A DNA stretch of 64,000 bases from Rhipidocladum racemiflorum (Eukaryota > Streptophyta > Magnoliopsida > Poales > Poaceae). Shown here one piece after another: positions 55,221 through 64,000 of this stretch. Made by a program: the position numbers and the translations under genes. How positions within the stretch are numbered: position 1 is the first letter of the stretch; every line of letters begins with the position of its first letter. Under the pieces are notes generated by a model. That model was not told where the DNA came from. It searched no databases and saw nothing but the letters and a program-made list of their open reading frames with translations. Location: contig CM070576.1 of the NCBI GenBank assembly GCA_036346355.1, positions 58,327,712 to 58,391,711 on the forward strand, given 5' to 3'.

Positions 55221-56055
55221 CGGCGTGCGCCGCGCTTACGGCCTAGTGAAACTTCAAGGCATGAAGACTAGGAGGGAGAAGGGTAGCAAATATAAAAACC
55301 AGACACCTTCTTTTTGGTCAATATCATGGCCAGACCACCATTTCCCTTCCCACATAGTTCCTTCTCCCAGGCAACAGCAAGAACATCCCTCTCCACAAGA
55401 GCACATTCTCTCTTCATAATCACCCGCAAATATCAAGAACTAGACTGTGCATGTCATACCACCATTTTCATCATCACACAACCATTCCATTTTTGTGACT
55501 AGTTTCCACATGCATCATCATTTGTGTGGAATTCAAGGAAAGAGAGGAGAGGGTTGGTGCTATCGATTGACTGGGGGTGAAGAAGAGGTGAAGGAAGCAG
55601 TTTGGATGGCTCAAAGAGAGCTCAGCACGTGCAACATGATGGCGAGTCAGCGTGACCCAGCCCTCCATGGCGCGGCGCCAGGTGGTCGGCGCGGCGCGAG
55701 CTTGAAGTGGCACTAAGGCATGGCTGGAGGCGAGTAGCGGCCCATAGTGGCTACGAGCACGGCTTGGCCAGTGATCCCCTTGGCACGAGCACAAGGTGCA
55801 GAGTAGCGTGCGTGCTAGAGCATGTGGCTCATGGCCCACGGCTCGGTGGCCCTTGTTGTGGTGCAGCTGGCCGATGGCGGTAGTGGGAGATGTAGGTGCA
55901 GGGGGCGTGGCTGACGCGCTGTAGTCGGGAGCGCGGTGCAGGAGAAGGAGGAGGCCCGAAGGTGGCGGGGGCCAACGTGGCATGGGCGGCCGAGCTGCTT
56001 GACTTCGGTCTTTACGCAAAGCTTGGTCTTGGTCGGCGATCTTTGGCCCGACATT
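55221..56055. other. No gene recognised (GC-rich part with antisense open frame)
   Basis: A TATA-like AAATATAAAAACC occurs near 55288. A minus-strand frame (56019-55474) and shorter plus-strand frames are Pro/Ala/Ser- or Arg-rich with no recognised domain. GC-rich non-coding parts of plant LTRs look like this. Confidence 0.35.
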
Positions 56056-56370
56056 GTAAGTTCAAGATCTATTGATTTTGGTGATTGGTATTAGATTAAT
56101 ACTTAATGTTGTTTAATGATAAACCTTATGTTTAATGAGACTAATATGTTTATTGAGCTTATTGTTAGCAGTCTCATATTTGGATGAAAAATAGAAAACC
56201 CAAGGTATGTGTGCACATTCATTCTATTATCCATTGCATACTTTGGATTCAAGTTAAAAAAAAATAAATTTCTCCATTGCTTAAACCACCAAAATATACA
56301 TTATGTTTCCCAATCCATATATTACATGGATGCACATCTTTAGGGGAGTTCAAGCTTTAACTTGGTGTTT

Positions 56371-56618
56371 CATTAGTATTGATCCATTCCTCACTTCATA
56401 TATAAATGATCAATACATTGAAACATATCCTTGAGTATATATTCTAAATGCCTAATTCTAGTATACTCATAATAATATAGGATGAACTCCAATACATTAG
56501 TATTGATCCATTCCTCACTTCATATATAAATGATCAATACATTGAAACATATCCTTGAGTATATATTCTAAATGCCTAATTCTAGTATACTCATAATAAT
56601 ATAGGATGAACTCCAATA
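56371..56618. repeat. Tandem duplication, period 124 bp
   Basis: Two copies (56371-56494, 56495-56618) starting CATTAGTATTGATCCATTCC are identical by eye, indicating a recent duplication. Confidence 0.95.
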
Positions 56619-57449
56619 CAATCAATTTAAATATATGCATAATGTTTCAAAGTCTATAATATGCATGCACATATACTTGTGAGGTTTATTCTATAGTTGA
56701 TGGCAAAGAGTGATGATCATATCCATAAATTCTATATATTCTGGATCATTACTTTTCATCAACATGAGTATATGAAAACTTGTGTAGTTAATATATACTC
56801 ACGTTAATTTAAATGAGAATTTAAATTGAGTTCGTTTGTCTTATTAATCATTAGGAAACACTTCATCATGTGTTGATGGTGTCTTTGATTAATAAAGGAC
56901 AAATAGATAGTTCTTGAGTGTGATGAAGCATTTGTTACATCGGTATACTCAAGACACATCTAAATTCATTGAATTGATTTAGGTTGTGCTCAATCGATAT
57001 GAGTGGCATCCATTATGTGTTAATGGAATGCAAGCGGTGATTGAGATAACCATGTTGGTTGGACTAACCATTTTTAATGAGTTTGAAACAGGATTTAGTC
57101 CAATGTTTGAAAAGAGAAGAGAAAGTTCATCAAGAATAGATGAACAAGTTTATAGAGCCGAGTGTCGATCTTGAAGAAAAAAATGATTAAAGATCACGAA
57201 AACTTCAAGAGAGCTAGGCCACGATTCCGGGGGAGAAAAGATTGAAGATCTTAAAGCCCCAAAAGGGAATCGCTCGCGGTAGCGGAAAGGTATAACTAGA
57301 TAAGCTAAGATTTTTTCCTAGCTTTGAGTCTTGTTTGGCGCCGTACTATTAAGAGGGGTTGAGTCCTTTGCTTTGAGCTTCATCATGTGTTGGTGATCTC
57401 AATCCCATTAATCACTCGAGGTCAAATCTCTTCTTAATTTGGTTTTTCG

Positions 57450-57690
57450 ATAATAGCTCTGATTTGCATGTGTTGCAAATGGACGAGCTAATGCGTTGGC
57501 TTTGTATGCATGTTGCTCTGATTTGCATGTGTTGCAAATAGGATAAGCATATGCTTTGGCTTTTAGTATGATTACTCTGATTTGCATGTGTTGCAAATAG
57601 CAATAGCTCATACGTTGGTTTTCGCATGAAGTTCATATTTTGCATGTGTTGCAATTGTTGAACTTTATGTTTTTTTTTCTTTTTAAAACC
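57450..57690. repeat. 59-bp tandem repeat, four copies, each with a perfect hairpin
   Basis: The 19-mer ATTTGCATGTGTTGCAAAT, a 7-bp perfect inverted repeat with a 5-nt loop, starts at 57462, 57521 and 57580. A variant starts near 57638. Spacing is 59, 59 and about 58 bp. The sequence between hairpins is much less conserved. More degenerate hairpins follow to 58096. Confidence 0.9.
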
Positions 57691-57800
57691 AGAATCTAGT
57701 TGAGTTCATTTGGTATTGCTTGGAGATATATTTGCAAGTGTTGCAATTAGAGACCTCAAGCATTTGTTCTGGTTTGGTTGTTGCATGAGGCTATAGATTT

Positions 57801-58332
57801 GCATGTGTTGCAAAAAAGGAGATAGCTCTTGCTCTATGGTTTAATTGTTATTTGCAAATTTATTGTGCTAATAAGCAAGAGTTATGGGTTTCGATCATGA
57901 GAGCATGTGATACTTGCACTGTGGTTTTTGCAAGTCCATTTGGTCGTGCATGGCTAGGAGGATCAAACTCATAGACCCGTGGATTATTTGCTTAATGTAT
58001 TTTTGCAAATATATCTTTGATTAGTTTGCGAAAGGTGTCATCGCAAAGTATTTGGAGTTTGCTTGGAGCTAGGTTTTTGCATGTATTGCAAAAAGGGAAT
58101 GCTCAACCATAAAATGGTTTGATTGTTTAGTTGCAAATTCATTATGCGAATAAACTGAGGTCTATGAGTCCGGGATCCTAGAGCATGTGATACTTGAACC
58201 GTAGTTTTTGTAAGTCCGTTTGGTTAGAGTTTAACCATCACATGGCTAAGAGGATTAATCTCATAAACTCCGAGATTTATTTGCTTAATACGTGTTTGCA
58301 AATATATCTTTGAGTTGATTTGCGAAATGTGT
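57801..58332. repeat. Diverged tandem duplication, period 278 bp
   Basis: Unit 1 is 57801-58078. Unit 2 starts at 58079 and is cut by the gypsy element at 58332/58333; its remaining part lies after 63258. Shared words are GAGCATGTGATACTTG and TTTGCAAATATATCTTTGA. Confidence 0.8.
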
Positions 58333-58540
58333 TGTAACACCCCAAAATTTTGCTTTTCTTAAATTCATGTGTGATTTGGCACTTTGGTGGATTTTTGGAA
58401 TTTTCTGGAATTTATTTGGATTTATTTGGAATTTATTTGAATTTATTCCATTTTGAAATAATTAAAGAATTAAATTTTGCAAATAAAGTTTTGTTGGAAA
58501 TATTTTATTTGAGTCCCAAATACCCTAAAATATTTTATTT

Positions 58541-59794
58541 GAAGCCCATGACTCCAAGTATTCAATTCATCCTGGAAGCGCCAAAATGTATCAGGATTTG
58601 AAGGAAAGATTCTGGTGGCCGAGCATGAAGCGTGAAGTTGCCGAGCATGTTGCATTGTGCGATGTATGCCAGAGAGTCAAGGCAATGCATCAGAGACCAG
58701 CAGGATTACTACAGCCGCTGAAAATACCTGAGTGGAAGTGGGAGGAAATCGGAATGGATTTCATTACCGGTTTGCCTAAGACTCAAGGAGGTTATGACTC
58801 CATATGGGTTATAGTGGATCGTTTGACCAAAGTAGCCCATTTTATCCCCGTGAAGACCACCTACTCGGGAGATAAATTAGCAGAGTTGTACATGATCAGG
58901 ATCGTCTGTTTGCACGGAGTGCCGAAGAGGATTGTATCGGACAGAGGTACCCAATTTACCTCAAGGTTTTGGAATAAGTTGCATGAAGCCATGGGAACCC
59001 GTTTAAACTTCAGTACAGCTTATCATCCGCAGACGGATGGACAGACCGAAAGAGTCAACCAGATTCTGGAGGATATGTTAAGAGCTTGTGCATTGGCTTA
59101 TGCTACCTCTTGGGATAAGAGTTTGCCGTATGCCGAGTTTAGTTACAACAATAGTTACCAAGCTAGTTTACAGATGTCACCTTTTGAGGCACTGTATGGT
59201 CGACCCTGTCGGACGCCATTGAACTGGAATGAGACCGGCGAGCGCCGTGTCTTCGGGCCTGATATTCTTCAAGAGGTTGAAGAGCAGATTGCCGTGATCA
59301 GGGAAAGGTTGAAGATAGCCCAATCACGACAGAAGAGTTATGCTGACAACCGTCGCCGGGACTTGAGTTTTGAACCAGAAGACTTTGTATACCTCAGAGT
59401 TACGCCTCTCAGGGGAGTTAAGAGGTTCCATGCCAAAGGGAAACTCGCACCCCATTATGTTGGACCATTTAAGATTTTGAGCCGCAGAGACGAAGTTGCC
59501 TATCAGCTGGAGTTGCCACAGTCGTTAGCAGGAGTACATGACGTATTCCATGTGTCCCAGTTGAAGAAGTGTCTCCGAGTACCTGAGGAACAGACACCGC
59601 TGGAGTCAATTGAGTTGCAAGAAGATTTGACTTACAAGGAGCATCCCGTGAAGATTTTGGACAATATGGATCGAGAGACCAGAAATAAGTCAAACCGTTT
59701 CTGTAGAGTTCAGTGGAGCAACCACACGGAGAGTGAAGCAACTTGGGAACGCGAAGAGGATTTGAGGAAAGAGTTTCCAAACCTATTCCTTTAG
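58541..59794 (+). CDS. Integrase-chromodomain part of gypsy (Tekay/chromovirus) polyprotein
   Basis: The open frame starts in mid-protein at about 58541 (first internal ATG 58586) and ends at TAG 59792-59794. In order: HHCC zinc finger (AHD, SIHPG, CDVCQ); integrase core with Asp in GMDFITGLP, Asp in IVSDRGTQFTS and Glu in QTERVNQILEDML; GPY/F-type motif HYVGPFKILSR; and a C-terminal chromodomain (about VKILDNMDR to ATWEREEDLRKEFPNLF) including CRVQWSNH. Function of the family: inserts the cDNA, with the chromodomain targeting chromatin. No stops or frameshifts interrupt it, so it is young, but upstream pol is deleted and no promoter or true start codon remains. Confidence 0.92.
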   Translation, partial: EAHDSKYSIHPGSAKMYQDLKERFWWPSMKREVAEHVALCDVCQRVKAMHQRPAGLLQPLKIPEWKWEEIGMDFITGLPKTQGGYDSIWVIVDRLTKVAHFIPVKTTYSGDKLAELYMIRIVCLHGVPKRIVSDRGTQFTSRFWNKLHEAMGTRLNFSTAYHPQTDGQTERVNQILEDMLRACALAYATSWDKSLPYAEFSYNNSYQASLQMSPFEALYGRPCRTPLNWNETGERRVFGPDILQEVEEQIAVIRERLKIAQSRQKSYADNRRRDLSFEPEDFVYLRVTPLRGVKRFHAKGKLAPHYVGPFKILSRRDEVAYQLELPQSLAGVHDVFHVSQLKKCLRVPEEQTPLESIELQEDLTYKEHPVKILDNMDRETRNKSNRFCRVQWSNHTESEATWEREEDLRKEFPNLFL

Positions 59795-59839
59795 TAAGCC
59801 CTGAATCTCGGGGACGAGATTCTATTAAGGGGGGAGGTT

Positions 59840-62800
59840 TGTAACACCCCAAAATTTTGCTTTTCTTAAATTCATGTGTGATTTGGCACTTTGGTGGATT
59901 TTTGGAATTTTCTGGAATTTATTTGGATTTATTTGGAATTTATTTGAATTTATTCCATTTTGAAATAATTAAAGAATTAAATTTTGCAAATAAAGTTTTG
60001 TTGGAAATATTTTATTTGAGTCCCAAATACCCTAAAATATTTTTCGGAATTTTTCTGGAATTTTTCTGAGTCTTTTGCTATTTTTAATGAATTAAATGAA
60101 TTTCTGGAAATTATTTTAAATATTAAATCGCTGGAAAATCGAACCGAGTCGGTTACTGTTCATCCGACCGAGCCCGAGTCAGACTCGAGTTCGAGTCCGA
60201 CCCGAGCCACGTGATCCGGTCGAACCTTGATCGATCCGAACCGTTGGATCGAAATCCAACGGTCGGAATTTGGCCGCACCGATCCAACCGGATCCGGTCC
60301 GGATCCGTTGCGCCCGGGAAATCTGGGCCGTTGAGCGGGACGCGTGGACGGCCGTGATTGCGTCGTCTTCCCGTGACCGAGCCGGACTCCGCCGCCGCGT
60401 AGCCGCCGCGTCCGGTTAGGTTTCCGTTTTGTGCACGCATGCCGAGGCCATTTAAGGCGTGGGTCATCGCCGAGACCGCCGCTTTGTGTGCGCACTGTTG
60501 CCCTAGTTTCCAATGCCCAAGCCGCCGCCGCCTTCACGATTTCGCCAGAAGTTTGGGGTGTGCGCGCGGTTTTCCTTCGTTCCGGCGCAGATTCGTCATC
60601 CTCCGCCGCGTTCGAGCCCGGGTCTGAGAACCTCGCGTCAAGGCGCACCTATTGGGTGCACTCACTTGGCCGGAGACGCCCCGAAGCGCCGTTCGTGTAG
60701 TCGCCGTCCTCAGCGCCGGCAGCCGCAACGCCGCGTGCCATCGTCGTCCATGGCGAAGCTCGGTGGAACTGCTGGATCAAGATCCAACGCACGAGGTGAG
60801 GCCACGTCGCCCCGTTACTGTTCCCGTCCCTGATTAGGTTTCAACCGTTAGATTTAGATCGTACGGCTGAGGTTAGTTGCGTTGTAGCTTTAGGGTTAGA
60901 TCTGGATCGTCCGATCTAGATCGAACGGCCCAGATCTACGGTCTTTGATTTGGAACGCCAGAAATCCTAGATCTAATCGCGCCGTTGATTTTCAAATCAA
61001 CGGCACGATCGAGCCACGCGGTGCCTAGCCACGCCACGCCGCTGGTGGCGTGTCTTTGACACGCTGGCCCGCATGTCGCCATTGTCCCAGCCTGCGGCGC
61101 TGACGTCAGCGATGACGTCACCCGAGGGGACCCACCTGTCAGTCTCACGTGAGCCGTGGACCGGGTCCACGGTAGACCCAAACCGAGCGTGGACCGAGTC
61201 CATGGACCGGCTGACGTCAGCCAACCAATCAGAGACTGCCACGTGTCCAGGCTGACGCAATAAATGTTTTTCCGAAAAAGAAAATGATTTAATAATTCGG
61301 TTTAATAATTGATTTGAATTTCAAAACTTCAAACGCTTATAACTTTTGCGTTTCAACTCCGATTTGAGTGATTCAAATTTCTAAATTTGTATAAAATTGA
61401 GACCTACCTAAATATGAATTTTATTTAATTTTTGGACTAAAGTTTTTCTCTGTAAAATTATTTAATTTATTATTTAAACTTTAAATAATCATAACTTTTG
61501 CGTTTTAACTCCAAATTTGACGATTCCAGTTTCTAAAAATTCATAAAATTATGCTCTCTCTGTTTATGGATTTTATTTGGATGATTGGATACTTTTTGCC
61601 TATTGTTTATTCGTGTATTTGCTATTTGCACGCTTTACGAGTAGACGTTGAAGTCTTGGGAAGGATTTGAAGGAGAAGTATTGACTCAGGATCCAACTCA
61701 AGACCAAGAACAAGTACTTTTTGAAGGCAAGTTGTGCTTTGACCATGTTGATCCTATTTCGAAATCTATTTTGATTTAACCTATTGCATGCTAGTTCAAT
61801 TAGAAAATACTTTATTTAAATTTGGGGAATTAGATAAATACCAATTTGCTGTATGACACCTTGATTACTTAAATATGAGTCATGACCCCTTGTCACCCTA
61901 GTTGTGGTTTACTAGTTGGACATTATTAACTTGCCAACATGGGTTTTAGACCGTTGTAGTAAACTGCTTAGACCTGCTACGTGCTCCTGACATGATTTTG
62001 GACAAACAAATGTTAATATTGACTTAATGATATATTGAACCTGTTTTGGAAAGGTATCATGTGATGTTGATGGCACGTGGTGCATGGTAATCAAGCGGGG
62101 TTTGATAAGCGATTTTCGGCCAGGGGCATGTGGCAAGAATAATCGGGTGGGCCAGTTGTGGCATTGGGGATGTTGATTTGGTTCTTCGGGTAGTCTTGCC
62201 CTGGTCACCCTAAGGACTTAACCTTGCAAGCCTTTGAACTGGGTCTAACGTGCAACCACATGTTTGTAATGGGACGGACCTAGTTGACTAAGTTGCTAAT
62301 AACGTACCTGTGGGACCTCAGGAGGTCAACTACACCCTTTGTGTAAGTTGTACGGGGGAGCATCTGGCCGAGGCCAGTGCCCATCTAACGGTTGATTGGC
62401 CTAAACTTCGCCTTAGCTAAGGGAAGGGTTAGTGTGCAATAGCAGGGAGGACCACTTGTATTGTTAGAAGTTTCCGAAAGACTTTGTTACTGAACTCGCC
62501 TTTGTGGTGTTTGACTGTATCTTGTGGGTAAAGTGCATAACCTCTGCAGAGTGTAGAATCTATTCGGATAGCCGTGTCCGCGGTATTGGACATCGCTCGG
62601 GAATTACAGTCAAGGGTTAGATTTTCTCGAAAATAACTTGGATTTGAAAGGTTGGGTTGGATTAATAATGATGATGATGGAATTGTGGATTAGGATGGGA
62701 AAGATGTTTATGAAACTCCTTGAAAAGTTATTTATGCTTTACTTGTTTCTACTGCTTTCGAATCTACTTATACTACTTGTCAAATGCTGTCTACTGCAAA

Positions 62801-63258
62801 TATACCTTGAGCTATTCCTTTGTAATAAGCAATGCATGTAGTATATTAGCTGCATTCTGTGCATGACTTCTTTGAGTACCAAGTACTCACCCTTGCCACA
62901 ATACAACACCAGTTGAAGAGGAGACTACACCACTTTGGAGGAGGAGCTCCAAGAGGAACCGTCTACTTAGGGAAGCGAGCCCGGTCAGGTTGCCTGTGGT
63001 ATCTTGGATGGCGCCACGAGTTATTTGATTTTCATTTGCTATTATTTCTCTCTGAATAAGTTTCGCCTGCGAGGCATATATTTGTAACTTGACCATAAGG
63101 TCGAGTAACTTGATTTGACTATTTAATTAAAGTACTTTATTAGTATCGAGTGGTATGATTGTGATATTTACCGATGTTAAGACTGTGTGCACTAGCGCGT
63201 TCCTGGACTAGTGCTGAATACACAGAGGGTCCGGATTTGCAAATTCGGGGTCCCGACA
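59840..63258 (+). mobile_element. 3' LTR of the Tekay-type element, 3.4 kb
   Basis: Starts TGTAACACCCCAAAATTTTG and ends GGTCCCGACA. It is unusually long. A GC-rich core (60150-61250) opens frames on both strands (up to 162 codons) with no recognised domain. Distal blocks (GTTGATCCTAT, ATCTTGTGGGTAAAGT, ACTCACCCTTGC) match the solo LTR at 31184-33760, so the two are related families. Confidence 0.9.
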
Positions 63259-63444
63259 TGTGTTTTCGCAAAATGTTTGGAATTCTTTGAGAATGGTTTT
63301 AAGGTGTTGCAAATGTGTTTTGCAACTTAGTGTGATCTTGTGTTGATCACCATATGGCTCAAAGAATTGTTGTTGAAGTTTTGGAGAAAAAGAGTTTGTT
63401 GAAAATCTAGTTTTTCTCCTAAGTCCGGCGCACACTGCCGTTCA

Positions 63445-63708
63445 TGCCAGACCAAGTTTTTCGATCTGGCCAAACTGTGTGTACGCCGGACCGTGTGTTT
63501 TGGTCCGTCGCTAAAAGCCGCACATTCAAGAATCAAACAGAGCATGTGCCATTTATGACGGACTAAATTTTCAAGTGTACGCTGGACCAAGTTTTTCGGT
63601 CCGGTGCAAACTTGATTCTCTCTGGTAAAGTATTCAAACGTAAAGAGTCTGCCAGACCAAAACCAGAGTGTTTGCCTTCTACGCCGAACTGACTTTTTTG
63701 GTCCGACG
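63445..63708. repeat. Array of about four 28-29-bp hairpin modules (ACGCCGGACC...GGTCCGRCGC)
   Basis: Modules at 63445-63472, 63483-63511, 63579-63607 and 63680-63708. Each has an arm like ACGCYGGACC, a T-rich loop of about 9-10 nt and the complementary arm GGTCCGRCGC. Arms vary but often keep pairing. Single arms also occur between them. Confidence 0.8.
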
Positions 63709-63880
63709 CAAACATGTTTTTGGTCGGGCGTAAATGGGATTTTGAGTTCAATTGGTATGGCGTGCATTAGACAAATTGTGAAGGTTATCTATGTGAGTCC
63801 AGGGCATATTTGTTTAGTCATTTTTGATAGTATGACACTTCCAACGGCTAGTAAATGCCAGTAATGGGTAGTTTTAGCAT

Positions 63881-63895
63881 GGGGGCTATATAAAG
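63881..63895 (+). promoter_or_regulatory. Putative LTR TATA box
   Basis: GGGGGCTATATAAAG followed by ACCCC, 28 bp after CCAACGGCTAGT. Same arrangement as at 48491-48528. Confidence 0.6.
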
Positions 63896-64000
63896 ACCCC
63901 TTAGAGGACTTTTACTGGAAGGAGGTGAATGTTGGTTGTTTTTGATGTTATTGCTGTACTCTTTTGTGTGTTTGATCTTGTATGAGTTCTTGAGAGGGTA

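Larger units (their letters stand above)
56056..58332 (+). mobile_element. LTR-like sequence, left part (interrupted by the gypsy element at 58333)
   Basis: Contains tandem repeats and TGCAAA-rich hairpins. The sequence resumes after the gypsy element at 63264: a 278-bp duplicated unit begun at 58079 is completed there (GCGAAATGTGT joined to TTTCGCAAAATG matches 58028-58050). The downstream TATA module at 63841-63895 resembles that of the LTR at 48 kb, hence a Sirevirus-like LTR is inferred. The left limit (TGTAAGTTCAAG, 56055/56056) is a guess. Confidence 0.45.
58333..63258 (+). mobile_element. Tekay-type (chromovirus) Ty3/gypsy retrotransposon with large internal deletion
   Basis: A 5-bp duplication TGTGT flanks it (58328-58332 and 63259-63263). 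The 5' LTR is cut to its first 204 bp (58333-58536), identical by eye to the start of the 3' LTR (59840-60043). It then jumps into integrase coding sequence. The rest of the 5' LTR, primer-binding site, gag, protease, reverse transcriptase and RNase H are missing. A purine tract (AAGGGGGGAGG, 59827-59837) precedes the 3' LTR. Identical LTR parts imply a young insertion. The element cannot move by itself. Confidence 0.95.
63264..64000 (+). mobile_element. LTR-like sequence, right part, running off the window
   Basis: Continues the sequence interrupted at 58332. Holds a hairpin array (63445-63708), then CCAACGGCTAGT (63841) and the TATA module GGGGGCTATATAAAG (63881-63895). No coding sequence; the 3' end is beyond the window. 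Confidence 0.5.

Noticed and set aside
55474..56019. 181-codon minus-strand frame
   Set aside because: Low-complexity Pro/Ala/Ser/His translation with no domain; likely non-coding repeat DNA.
57450..57690. 59-bp repeats as a small repeat protein gene (Cys-containing repeats on the minus strand)
   Set aside because: Open frames of 67-80 codons there are by-products of the repeat; there is no start context, and the conserved element is a DNA hairpin rather than a protein motif.
60160..60648. 162-codon minus-strand frame
   Set aside because: It falls within the GC-rich core of the 3.4 kb LTR and has no recognisable domain.

Overview
The window is nuclear DNA of a flowering plant, almost certainly a grass. 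The evidence is intron-bearing genes with GT-AG (and one GC-AG) introns, single-exon GC-rich receptor kinase genes with the strong GC3 bias of cereals, and dense layers of plant transposons: Tekay- and Tat-type Ty3/gypsy elements, Sirevirus-like copia LTRs, a TRIM, Helitrons, and hAT and PIF/Harbinger MITEs. I see no bacterial, organellar or CRISPR features. The species cannot be named from the sequence.

Five host genes are well supported. (1) 2831-7469 (+): a small C2-domain protein of the rice ERG3 (elicitor-responsive protein 3) type, five exons, 144 aa. (2) 10128-10382 (-): a CLE signalling peptide precursor of 84 aa ending in RLVPQGPNPLHN. (3) 13639-25352 (+): a DUS2-like tRNA-dihydrouridine synthase, nine exons, 320 aa, with a 7.9 kb first intron full of transposons. 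(4) 34215-36236 (-) and (5) 38758-40779 (+): two intact, divergently transcribed L-type lectin receptor kinases, each 673 aa, about 2.5 kb apart.

Layout. 1-2700: probable solo LTR and a PIF/Harbinger MITE. 2.7-7.5 kb: the C2 gene, whose last intron holds a minus-strand TRIM. 7.5-13.4 kb: MITEs, two minus-strand Helitron-like elements, and the CLE gene with an hAT element just upstream of its start. 13.4-25.4 kb: the DUS2 gene; intron 1 holds plus-strand Helitrons and a 4.3 kb element with 15-bp TIRs and a perfect 8-bp target duplication. 25.5-33.8 kb: a small LTR element carrying a MITE in its left LTR, other repeats, and a 2.6 kb solo LTR. 34.2-40.8 kb: the lectin kinase pair, with a 400-bp foldback ending about 157 bp before the plus-strand start codon. 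41.3-47.9 kb: a 5'-truncated, frameshifted Tat-type gypsy element with an antisense accessory gene and its 3' LTR. 48-64 kb: Sirevirus-like LTR sequence with arrays of palindromes, a 1.3 kb unit in three tandem copies, and a young but internally deleted Tekay-type gypsy element (58333-63258) that interrupts another LTR-like sequence running off the right edge.

The genes do not form a pathway; only the two lectin kinases are related and probably arose by inverted duplication. The least ordinary signals are paired-palindrome arrays in LTR promoter regions (48.08-48.46 kb and 63.44-63.71 kb), a perfect-hairpin 59-bp repeat (57.45-57.69 kb), a tandem array whose unit includes part of a MITE, and a duplicated 3' splice site in the C2 gene.
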